5,247 bases of DNA, taken from assembly GCA_938003665.1 (NCBI GenBank), contig CALKYI010000421.1, positions 1 to 5,247 on the forward strand, read 5' to 3'. Positions within the stretch are counted from its first letter, which is position 1. Each line of letters starts with the position of its first letter. The notes below the pieces were generated by a model. The model searched no databases. It had not been told where the DNA came from and worked only from the letters and a program-made list of their open reading frames with translations. This DNA is from an uncultured Flavobacteriales bacterium. Its GTDB lineage: Bacteria; Bacteroidota; Bacteroidia; Flavobacteriales_D; Sanyastnellaceae. Both the position numbers and the translations under genes were made by a program. This document shows positions 1 to 5,247 of this stretch, piece after piece.

Positions 1-1
1 T

Positions 2-583
2 GACGCTGTCGGAAGCAGTGCGGCGATCATTGGCGGAAATGACAATACCGCGAGTGGTGTGCATTCCTTGGTTGCTGGCGGAACGTTGAATACGGCCGCT
101 GGATCTTGGGATGCCGTTCTCGGAGGTGAACTGAGCACGACGACCGGGTTGAAATCGACCGTTGCCGGTGGGTACAACAACACCGCAGAAGCGAGCCATT
201 CCGTCATCTTTGGCGGCAACAACAATTTGGTACATAGCACGGCTGCTTCCTACGATGGCTATGGCATTTATGGCGGTAGGGAAAGCGAAGTCTTTGACGG
301 ATACACGTACGGTGGTCGGTCGAATGTGAACCGAGGACAAGGAAACGTGATTGTCGGCGGCCATCACAACGAAATGCTCTACGACTTTGGCGACGAAAAC
401 AACCCAGGTGACTACAACCGTTGGTCTGTCATTGTAGGTGGAGTTGATAATCAACTTCCGGCATCGTCAGAGGATTACTCATCAATTATAGGACTGATGA
501 ATCGATCCTTCATTGGACAGCCGTATTGGATGAATGTGCCCAACGAGAACCTCCACATCCAAGTGGGGCCTTCCAATGAATGA
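2..583 (+). CDS. YadA-head-like beta-roll repeat surface protein, 3' end only
   Basis: The frame is open from base 2, so the real start lies upstream of the window; the GTG at 59 is only an internal valine codon. The visible 193 residues begin with five consecutive 15-residue units of the form xxSxVxGGxxNTAxG (for example VHSLVAGGTLNTAAG). More degenerate units follow, still marked by VxGG or YGG (IYGGRESEV, TYGGRSNV, VIVGGHHNE, VIVGGVDNQ). This pattern is that of the left-handed beta-roll found in YadA-type adhesin heads and in tail-fibre-like proteins of Bacteroidota and cyanobacteria, so an extracellular fibrous or adhesive role is inferred. The end (QVGPSNE) has no membrane anchor, no S74 endosialidase chaperone domain and no T9SS sorting domain. 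The stop TGA at 581-583 overlaps a 27-bp repeat shared with the next gene, so the 3' end may be truncated. The repeat class is clear; the exact family is not. Confidence 0.72.
   Translation, partial: DAVGSSAAIIGGNDNTASGVHSLVAGGTLNTAAGSWDAVLGGELSTTTGLKSTVAGGYNNTAEASHSVIFGGNNNLVHSTAASYDGYGIYGGRESEVFDGYTYGGRSNVNRGQGNVIVGGHHNEMLYDFGDENNPGDYNRWSVIVGGVDNQLPASSEDYSSIIGLMNRSFIGQPYWMNVPNENLHIQVGPSNE
14..238 (+). repeat. Five tandem 45-bp / 15-residue beta-roll units
   Basis: Five in-frame units run at 14-58, 59-103, 104-148, 149-193 and 194-238. Each has a hydrophobic-x-GG core, and the first four follow it with a polar N/S-T segment. The nucleotide sequence has diverged although the protein pattern is kept, so this is an old, selected protein repeat rather than a recent DNA expansion. 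The periodicity breaks after 238, where inserts rich in Gly, Tyr and Asp interrupt it. Confidence 0.75.
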
Positions 584-608
584 TTGCAACTGATATCCGT
601 TTCGGCGT
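582..608 (+). repeat. 27-bp direct repeat, copy A
   Basis: This is identical over 27 bases to 3851-3877. With one mismatch (T609 against C3878) the match runs to base 612 / 3881. Copy A starts inside the TGA stop of the upstream gene. Its first 12 bases read GAT TGC AAC TGA, which at copy B encode Asp-Cys-Asn-stop, the C-terminus of the DUF285 protein. Here they lie in another frame, just past a stop, so copy A looks like a non-coding remnant of a DUF285-gene 3' end. Beyond 612 only weak similarity is seen (TGTGA and a nearby TCG-GTG element in both). Confidence 0.85.
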
Positions 609-630
609 TACTTACAATTTTCTTCGGTGC

Positions 631-644
631 TTGATTGTGATTAA
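631..644. promoter_or_regulatory. FNR-like dyad (TTGAT-N4-ATTAA)
   Basis: TTGATTGTGATTAA matches the FNR-box consensus TTGAT-N4-ATCAA at 9 of 10 positions. Its centre lies about 78 bases before the ATG at 716 and 29 bases before the centre of a second dyad at 659-674. CRP/FNR-family regulators are common in Bacteroidota, but binding preferences differ between lineages and the region is AT-rich, so this is a candidate operator only. Confidence 0.25.
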
Positions 645-658
645 ATCGCGTGGCTGAT

Positions 659-674
659 GGTGATTAATATCACA
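659..674. promoter_or_regulatory. CRP-like palindrome upstream of the DUF285 gene
   Basis: GGTGATTAATATCACA matches the CRP-type consensus TGTGA-N6-TCACA at 9 of 10 positions. The core GTGAT-TAAT-ATCAC (660-673) is a perfect 5-bp inverted repeat. The centre is 49 bases before the ATG at 716. It is the strongest dyad in this gap and probably a regulator site for the gene downstream. No convincing Bacteroidota promoter (TTG with TAnnTTTG at proper spacing) was found beside it, so activation or repression cannot be told. Confidence 0.4.
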
Positions 675-703
675 TTAAGACACATGAAATCGATTATTCG
701 TCG

Positions 704-717
704 TATATTATATATAT
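704..717 (+). repeat. TA-rich dinucleotide tract running into the start codon
   Basis: TATATTATATATAT precedes and overlaps the ATG at 716-718; the longest pure part is TATATATAT (709-717). An upstream ATG AAA at 684 is out of frame with the gene by two bases, and loss of one TA unit would bring it into frame, adding MKSIIRRILY to the N-terminus. In the sequence as given, the 684 frame yields a 29-residue peptide ending at 771-773. The tract may also simply be an AT-rich translation leader, which Bacteroidota use in place of a Shine-Dalgarno. Confidence 0.4.
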
Positions 718-3700
718 GCGATGGATATCACTTTTGCTATGCCTGCGTGCAGGCGTTCGTTCGTTGGTCTTGATTCTGGCCTGTTGTACGGTGGTGCACG
801 TGGCCAATTCACAAACCTTGGATGCAAGCGTTCCGTACCAGGGCCATGACCTGCTAACGGATCCGATGCAAGGTACCTTGAGTGCTGAACAGGTCGCTTA
901 CATGGATTGCGATTGGCAAGCGTTCATGGACATGATTCGGGACTTGGAAAACCGGATTGCCAACGAAAATGGAACGGATACCACTTACGCCGTTTACGTA
1001 TCGGGTCAAGTGGTTGGCAGCGCTGTTCACATGACGTATGACTGCATGGAACTAAGAGACTCGGTGCTTTCGCTGCAGCAGCAATTGGACGCGGCCATCC
1101 AACCGGGCATTCCTGTTTTTGACAGCTTTAGTTTCAACGAAACATCCGATTCTCTGGTGGCGGTAATCGCCAACGACGGAGGGTCCAATCTGACCGCATT
1201 CACATTCGAATACGGCGCGTACGCGGACTTGTCGAGCTCGGCAACAGGCGGGGATGCGATTGGGGATGACCTCCTTCGCCTCTATTTTGAAAATTCGGGA
1301 GGACATACCTACTACGGTGCGGCCTCCGCGACCAACTCAATTGGAACGGCTTACTCCGATACCATTTCGTGGTCGACGGTCGTTGACGTTACAGCATCAT
1401 TGACCAGCGTGCATGGCAGTTCTGCAGTCGTAACGGCGTCTTTTGCCTACGACGAAGCCGCGCCCACCGAAGTCGGTTTCAGTTGGAGCGAATCCGCTGA
1501 TCTCTCCAACGCGACAGACAGCACCGTGGTGCTCGCAAATAACAACACGGCGACCTTGCGCATTCCGCTGGAAGGCGAAACGCAGTATTACGTCACAGCG
1601 TACGCGACAAATGCCCGTGGGACGTCTACGGGGGACACGCTTTCGTTAACGACCTACGTGGCATTGACCAATGACAACATCGACACAGCAGTTGAGGAAT
1701 GGGTCAACGACGAGGCGACCGCCACAACGAACTACGGTCCAATCTCTGAATGGGACGTAAGCAACGTCACCAACATGTCCAGTTTGTTCATGAATTACAC
1801 CGGGTTCAACGCGGACATCAGTGCGTGGGATGTGAGCAACGTGATTTTCATGAACAACATGTTCAATAACGCCGATGCCTTCACAGGGGATTTGAACAGC
1901 TGGGATGTGTCCAATGTGACGCGCATGGATCGCATGTTCAACAACAATGCGGGATTCAATGGCGACCTCAGCAACTGGGATGTCAGCAGTGTCACCAGCA
2001 TGAAAGAGATGTTTTGGAAAGCGGACGGGTTCAACGGTGACATCAGCACGTGGAACGTGGGCAACGTGACCAACATGGAGAGCATGTTTGAGCACGCAGA
2101 TCTATTCAACGGCGACCTCAGTGCATGGGACGTCGGCAGTGTCACCAACATGAACGAGATGTTCCGGACAACAGCGGCTTTCGAAGGCGGTGATTTGAGC
2201 GGTTGGAACACCGCTTCATTGACCAAGATGTATGGGATGTTTTGGCAAGCCACCGTGTTCACGGGCGATGTCAGCACCTGGGACGTGGATGGTGTGACGG
2301 ATATGCGCAACGTCTTCAACAACGCGCGAAACTTCAATGGATCACTCAATAATTGGGACGTATCCAACGCCACCAACATGGGCGGGATGTTTGGAAATGC
2401 CGTTGTTTTCAATCAAGATCTGAGCGGATGGAATACCGCCGCCGTGACGAACATGGGGTCGATGTTCTCGTCTGCGTCTGCATTCAACTCGGATATCAGC
2501 GGCTGGAACACCTCCAGCGTTCAATACACCACAGCCATGTTCAAAAACGCTACAGCGTTCAATCAGGACATCTCGAACTGGGATGTGGGTTCGGTGGTTA
2601 AAATGAAGGAGATGTTCGACAATGCAGAATCATTCAACCAATCGCTCTCGGGATGGGATGTCAGTGCAGTAACGGACATGAGCTCTATGTTTAAAAACAC
2701 GGATTCGTTCAATGGTGATCTCAGCTCATGGGATCCCTCTTCGTGCACGACCATGTCGAACATGTTTAATAGGGCCGTTGCCTTCCAAGGTGGGGATTTG
2801 ACCGGTTGGAACACAGGAGCGGTCACCGCCATGGACCACTTGTTTTTGAATGCCACGTCTTTCAACGGTGATGTCAGCAGCTGGGACGTGTCCAACGTCA
2901 CGGACATGCGCAACATGTTCAAGAATACCCCTTTGTTCAATAGCGATTTGAGCGCTTGGATCACCAGTTCATCCACCAAAATGACGGGGATGTTCTATGG
3001 CGCTAGCACGTTCAACCAAGACCTCAGTGCGTGGAACACAGCCAATGTCACCCTCATGGCCGGCATGTTCATGAATGCGACAGCTTTTGATGCCGACCTA
3101 AGTAGTTGGGACGTCGGAAGCGTCACCAACATGTTCCAAATGTTCAGTGGGGCCTCGGCGTTCACGGGCGGGGATTTGAGCGGCTGGGATGTGTCCAATG
3201 TGACGCGCATGGATGACATGTTCTTGAACGCGTCGGCTTTCAATGGCAACGTCAGCGGCTGGAATACGGTTTCCTTGACCACGATGGAGGAGATGTTCTC
3301 GAATGCGAGTTCGTTCACCGGTGGCGATCTTACTGGCTGGAACACGAGCAATGTGACGACGATGAGGCAGACGTTCCGAAATGCCACCGCATTCAGTGGG
3401 GACGTGAGCACGTGGGATGTGTCGTCGGTGACCTCTCTACGCGAGACCTTCCAAAATGCAGTCGCCTTCAATAGTGATCTCAGCTCGTGGAACCCATCCT
3501 CAGCGACGGACATGGTGCGAATGCTTTCTGGAGCAAGTTCATTTAATTCAGACGTGAGTGCATGGAATGTAGGAAGCGCGACCAACATGAATGAGCTATT
3601 CAAGGGAGCTAGCCTATTTGACTCGGATCTGAGCGGTTGGGATTTTTCAGCGGTAACACATGCATCAAGTATGTTGCAGTCGACTGCTTTCACCCGCACA

Positions 3701-3862
3701 AATTATGATGCTCTGCTTTTGAGCTTGTCTCAACAAACACTGAACAATGGAGTAGAATTTGGGGTGCACGGGGTGAATTACTGCACCAGCGCGGCGGAAC
3801 GCCAGTCCATTATCGATGCATTCAGTTGGACGATCACCGATGGAGGTTTGGATTGCAACTGA
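716..3862 (+). CDS. BspA-family (DUF285/TIGR02167) repeat surface protein with FN3-like domains
   Basis: The 1048-residue product is exported and probably binds or displays at the cell surface. Residues 1-33 form a signal peptide: basic n-region to R15, hydrophobic core SLVLILACCTVV, likely cleavage near VANS-Q. Residues 60-128 are mainly helical, with CDW (C65) and CME (C110) each followed by heptad-like stretches. Two fibronectin-III-like domains follow (about 132-222 and 223-315), each ending in YY-x(3-4)-A-T-N-x(2)-GT. Residues 316-345 are the usual cap (NID.AVEEWV...YGPISEW) before 25 full DUF285 repeats from W346 and a partial one from W975. The tail, with NYC and WTITDGGLDCN, is the standard end of this family. 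No T9SS sorting domain, LPXTG or C-terminal anchor is present. The ATG at 716 sits in an AT-rich leader with no Shine-Dalgarno; a frame-shifted ATG at 684 is an alternative. The ligand is unknown. DUF285 proteins are often called adhesins, but binding is not shown here. Confidence 0.93.
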   Translation: MRWISLLLCLRAGVRSLVLILACCTVVHVANSQTLDASVPYQGHDLLTDPMQGTLSAEQVAYMDCDWQAFMDMIRDLENRIANENGTDTTYAVYVSGQVVGSAVHMTYDCMELRDSVLSLQQQLDAAIQPGIPVFDSFSFNETSDSLVAVIANDGGSNLTAFTFEYGAYADLSSSATGGDAIGDDLLRLYFENSGGHTYYGAASATNSIGTAYSDTISWSTVVDVTASLTSVHGSSAVVTASFAYDEAAPTEVGFSWSESADLSNATDSTVVLANNNTATLRIPLEGETQYYVTAYATNARGTSTGDTLSLTTYVALTNDNIDTAVEEWVNDEATATTNYGPISEWDVSNVTNMSSLFMNYTGFNADISAWDVSNVIFMNNMFNNADAFTGDLNSWDVSNVTRMDRMFNNNAGFNGDLSNWDVSSVTSMKEMFWKADGFNGDISTWNVGNVTNMESMFEHADLFNGDLSAWDVGSVTNMNEMFRTTAAFEGGDLSGWNTASLTKMYGMFWQATVFTGDVSTWDVDGVTDMRNVFNNARNFNGSLNNWDVSNATNMGGMFGNAVVFNQDLSGWNTAAVTNMGSMFSSASAFNSDISGWNTSSVQYTTAMFKNATAFNQDISNWDVGSVVKMKEMFDNAESFNQSLSGWDVSAVTDMSSMFKNTDSFNGDLSSWDPSSCTTMSNMFNRAVAFQGGDLTGWNTGAVTAMDHLFLNATSFNGDVSSWDVSNVTDMRNMFKNTPLFNSDLSAWITSSSTKMTGMFYGASTFNQDLSAWNTANVTLMAGMFMNATAFDADLSSWDVGSVTNMFQMFSGASAFTGGDLSGWDVSNVTRMDDMFLNASAFNGNVSGWNTVSLTTMEEMFSNASSFTGGDLTGWNTSNVTTMRQTFRNATAFSGDVSTWDVSSVTSLRETFQNAVAFNSDLSSWNPSSATDMVRMLSGASSFNSDVSAWNVGSATNMNELFKGASLFDSDLSGWDFSAVTHASSMLQSTAFTRTNYDALLLSLSQQTLNNGVEFGVHGVNYCTSAAERQSIIDAFSWTITDGGLDCN
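1899..1930 (+). repeat. 32-bp exact intragenic repeat, copy 1 (unit 3)
   Basis: These 32 bases, covering the start of repeat unit 3 (WDVSNVTRMD), are identical to 3183-3214 in unit 20, 1284 bp downstream. Most other units differ at many synonymous sites, so identity of this length suggests recent conversion or duplication between distant units. Confidence 0.8.
3183..3214 (+). repeat. 32-bp exact intragenic repeat, copy 2 (unit 20)
   Basis: This is the second copy of the 32-base identity with 1899-1930. The 1284-bp distance equals 17 units plus three extra codons, so recombination between the copies would remove or add 17 repeats and keep the frame. Confidence 0.8.
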
Positions 3863-3877
3863 TATCCGTTTCGGCGT
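3851..3877 (+). repeat. 27-bp direct repeat, copy B
   Basis: Exact copy of 582-608. Its first 12 bases are the last three codons (Asp-Cys-Asn) and the TGA stop of the DUF285 gene; the remaining 15 bases are 3' untranslated. The two copies lie 3269 bp apart and bracket the whole gene with its upstream region. The only internal dyad is a weak CCG-TTT-CGG, with no T-run, so the repeat is not a typical intrinsic terminator. Confidence 0.85.
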
Positions 3878-3908
3878 CACTCAATTCCAATTTGCAGCCA
3901 TTCGCTCT

Positions 3909-3938
3909 CGTGTGACAAACTCGTGACACGGGCCGTGT
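3909..3938. promoter_or_regulatory. Dyad and direct-repeat cluster upstream of the HmuY-like gene
   Basis: ACACGGGCCGTGT (3926-3938) is a perfect 6-bp inverted repeat around one G. Just before it, GTGAC occurs at 3912-3916 and 3923-3927, an 11-bp spacing close to one helical turn, as seen for response-regulator half-sites. CGTGT (3909-3913) can also pair with ACACG (3926-3930). The cluster lies 48-77 bases before the preferred ATG at 3986, so an operator is possible. As RNA it could fold into a 5-bp stem with a GGC loop, but no T-run follows, so a terminator of the previous gene is unlikely. Confidence 0.3.
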
Positions 3939-3985
3939 AGACTGCTTGAAAAAAGGGCGTGAGATTTGCCAAAAATTTCACACCC

Positions 3986-4879
3986 ATGCGTCCATTTTAC
4001 GCTTTTCTTTCGTGTTCAATCCTCGCTTGCTTCTGCCTACCAACGGCGCCTACAGCCCAAGCACAAGAAGTCATATACGATTCGGTGGTGCTCGGTGAGG
4101 GCAACGCCAACATGTCGTTTTACAGCCTCGCCAATGGTGAGTTGGGTCAGGTGCCACTGGCCGATTGGCACATCGCCTTGGACGTCCGTCCGATGGGCGC
4201 AACCGCCCGCATCAACGGTGGCCTCGGCCTCAATCTGTACCCGTATGGCTCGCTCGCCGAATGGGATAACGTGGACCTCACCACCTGGCTTCCCGGTGAC
4301 CCTTACCGAAACCAACAAACGGATTGGTCGTTCGGGGCGTTCAGCCAAGGCGGCGACGGCATGTTCGACTTCGGCTGGGGTGTTTATGACGTGGTAACGC
4401 ACGTGGTCACTTCCGATGTGATGTATTTAGTTCAGTTGCCTGACGAAACGTGGAAAAAGGTCGCGTTGCTGAGTTTGTCCAGCGGCGTCTACGATTTGCA
4501 ATTTGCCAACCTCGACGGCACGGATTTCTTCAACGTAAGCGTCAACAAAGCCGATTACGATGGCCAGTTGTTCGCCTACTGCAACCTGCTCACCGGAACA
4601 GTGGAAGACCTCGAACCTGCCGAACCGTGGGACATCGCCTTCTTCACCTACCAAGACGAAGTAGCACCCGGTACCTACTACCCAGTCACCGGTGGGCTGA
4701 TTCACCCCAACGTGACCGTTCAACAAACAGAAGGCTTGGCAGACCCGTTCTTGGACGGTTCGTACAGCTTTGATTCCTTCTCGTTTGAGACCAACGCGAT
4801 CGGTCACGACTGGAAGACATTCGTTCCTGGACAGGGCTATTCCATCGAAGCGGAGCGTTGCTACTTCGTTGCGGATTAA
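3986..4879 (+). CDS. Secreted HmuY-like two-module protein, cut short by an in-frame stop
   Basis: The 297-residue product starts with a clear Sec signal peptide (MRPFYAFLSC..., hydrophobic core, AQA-Q near residue 25-27). The ATG at 3986 is preferred to the in-frame GTG at 3959, which would add nine residues before this signal; neither has a good Shine-Dalgarno. Two modules are visible. Module 1 (about 43-178) has DWHIALDV at 60-67 and MYLVQLPDETWKKV at 146-159. Module 2 (about 182 onward) has PWDIAFFTY at 214-222, GGLIHPNVTV at 236-245 and CYFVAD at 292-297. The WDIAF and YFVxD...VW(K/R)LxFT signatures are those of HmuY-like proteins, which in Porphyromonas bind haem. Whether this one binds haem is not shown. 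The TAA at 4877-4879 falls in the middle of the second YFVxD...VWRLVFT strand pair. The frame resumes without a shift and carries a T9SS sorting domain, so this is the N-terminal part of a broken gene or of one expressed by readthrough. Confidence 0.82.
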   Translation: MRPFYAFLSCSILACFCLPTAPTAQAQEVIYDSVVLGEGNANMSFYSLANGELGQVPLADWHIALDVRPMGATARINGGLGLNLYPYGSLAEWDNVDLTTWLPGDPYRNQQTDWSFGAFSQGGDGMFDFGWGVYDVVTHVVTSDVMYLVQLPDETWKKVALLSLSSGVYDLQFANLDGTDFFNVSVNKADYDGQLFAYCNLLTGTVEDLEPAEPWDIAFFTYQDEVAPGTYYPVTGGLIHPNVTVQQTEGLADPFLDGSYSFDSFSFETNAIGHDWKTFVPGQGYSIEAERCYFVAD

Positions 4880-5227
4880 TATGGCGACGTATGGCGCCTG
4901 GTCTTCACCGGCTACGGTGGTTCTGCTACCGGCGAAATCACCTTCGGATTGCTCGAAGCCGGAACCATTGCCAACGGCGTGGCTGAAGCGCCTGCCAAGG
5001 CCGTTGAGGTTTATCCGAATCCATTGGCATCAGGACAACCCCTGACGATTGTAACAGAGCGCGCTACTCGTGTTCGGATTTTCGCAGGTACCGGTTCACA
5101 AATCATTGATGAGCAGGTGGTTGGATTGGTTCAGTTGAACCTTCCTGTGCTGACATCAGGCCTCTACATTGTTGAAATGACCGAGGCAAATGGCACGCGT
5201 CACACACAACAACTCATCGTTCAATAA
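4880..5227 (+). pseudogene. Severed C-terminal part: end of HmuY-like module plus T9SS type A sorting domain
   Basis: This continues the frame of the gene that starts at 3986, directly after its TAA. The first residues (YGDVWRLVFTGYGGSATGEI) finish module 2. A linker (EAGTIANGVAEAPAK) follows, then about 74 residues with the landmarks of the T9SS (Por) C-terminal sorting domain: VEVYPNPLASG, a short RVRIFAGTG strand, LNLPVLTSGLYIVEM, and the closing QQLIVQ. The full frame 3986-5227 would encode 413 residues plus the interrupted codon 298. No plausible in-frame start with a signal peptide exists after the stop, so this piece cannot be exported on its own. In intact relatives it would direct passage through the outer membrane and attachment or release at the surface. 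The sequence shows no further damage, so the stop is recent, is read through, or is an error in the sequence. Confidence 0.85.
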
Positions 5228-5247
5228 CATCCCCCGCGGATGCTGGC

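Larger units (their letters stand above)
1751..3637 (+). repeat. Array of 25 tandem 75/78-bp DUF285 repeats
   Basis: Taking the repeat start as the invariant Trp codon, 25 complete units run from W346 to just before W975; a 26th partial unit follows. The consensus is W(D/N)VSxVTxMxxMFxxAxxFNxDLS. Twenty-one units are 25 residues (75 bp). Four are 26 residues (78 bp): unit 6 (2126-2203), unit 14 (2729-2806), unit 19 (3107-3184) and unit 21 (3260-3337). All four gain one residue by replacing xDL with GGDL and end in Gly before the next Trp. Units alternate irregularly between WDV and WNT types. Unit 11 (VQYTTAMF) departs most in its first half. Synonymous differences are frequent between units, so the array is old and kept by selection on the protein. 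Confidence 0.92.

Noticed and set aside
582..608. Integron attC site as an explanation of the 27-bp repeat
   Set aside because: There is no paired RYYYAAC / GTTRRRY core and no long imperfect palindrome, and no integrase is visible.
773..787. Lipobox ILAC in the DUF285 protein signal peptide
   Set aside because: Leu before Ala-Cys is atypical, a second Cys follows directly, and no acidic lipoprotein export signal follows. A signal peptidase I site near VANSQ fits better.
1751..3637. CRISPR-like or satellite DNA reading of the 75-bp periodicity
   Set aside because: The period is a multiple of three, the frame is open throughout, variation is largely synonymous, and the encoded WDVSNVTNM motif is a known protein repeat.
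1646..3699. Long open frames on the minus strand across the repeat array (for example 1795-2412 and 2995-3699)
   Set aside because: They are opposite-strand reflections of the 75-bp repeat: the sense codon pattern avoids minus-strand stops in every unit. They show no signal, start context or family features of their own.
3946..3968. Bacteroidota-type promoter TTG (3946-3948) with GAGATTTG (3961-3968)
   Set aside because: The second element resembles TAnnTTTG, but only 12 bases separate the two, too short for the usual -33/-7 spacing.
3959..3985. GTG start nine residues upstream for the HmuY-like gene
   Set aside because: It would put RFAKNFTP before an already complete signal peptide that starts with MRPF at 3986. 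The AAAGGG before it is too close to act as a Shine-Dalgarno. It remains possible but less likely.
4881..5045. Possible reinitiation at the ATG right after the TAA
   Set aside because: It is in a different frame from the sorting domain and gives a Pro/Arg/Leu-rich product without family features, while the other frame encodes a textbook T9SS domain.
5228..5247. CCCCCGCGG at the window end as a terminator stem
   Set aside because: Only 20 bases follow the last stop. CCGCGG is a short palindrome with no loop or T-run visible before the window ends.

Overview
The window most likely comes from a member of the Bacteroidota, probably a free-living or marine lineage related to Flavobacteriales, with roughly 50% GC. 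The evidence is a C-terminal type IX secretion (T9SS, Por) sorting domain, HmuY-like modules, and fibronectin-III-like domains with the YYVxAYATNxxGT signature common in this phylum. No rRNA, tRNA, transposase, integrase or CRISPR array is visible. The exact taxon cannot be set from this sequence.

Layout: three genes, all on the + strand and all apparently encoding exported or surface proteins. (1) Bases 2-583 are the 3' end of a gene whose start lies outside the window. It encodes 15-residue VxGGxxNTAxG beta-roll repeats of the YadA-head/tail-fibre type. (2) Bases 716-3862 encode a 1048-residue surface protein with a signal peptide, a short Cys-containing helical segment, two FN3-like domains, and 25 full plus one partial copy of the 25-residue WDVSNVTNM repeat (DUF285 / TIGR02167, the 'BspA-family' surface repeats). 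(3) Bases 3986-5227 carry one continuous reading frame for a secreted protein with two HmuY-like modules and a T9SS type A sorting domain. An in-frame TAA at 4877-4879 interrupts it, so the encoded product ends at residue 297 and loses the sorting signal.

The most unusual non-coding feature is an exact 27-bp direct repeat (582-608 and 3851-3877). One copy overlaps the stop codon of gene 1. The other encodes the last residues and stop of gene 2. The pair delimits a 3269-bp unit made of the promoter region and the complete gene 2. This suggests tandem duplication or cassette-like insertion of the repeat-protein gene, possibly truncating gene 1. The 132-bp gap before gene 2 also holds two CRP/FNR-like dyads and a TA tract at the start codon that could shift the choice of start.

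The three genes are not clearly an operon: the gaps of 132 and 123 bp are large enough for separate promoters. Their common theme is the cell surface: adhesion-like repeat proteins beside a T9SS cargo. A joint function is not shown by the sequence.
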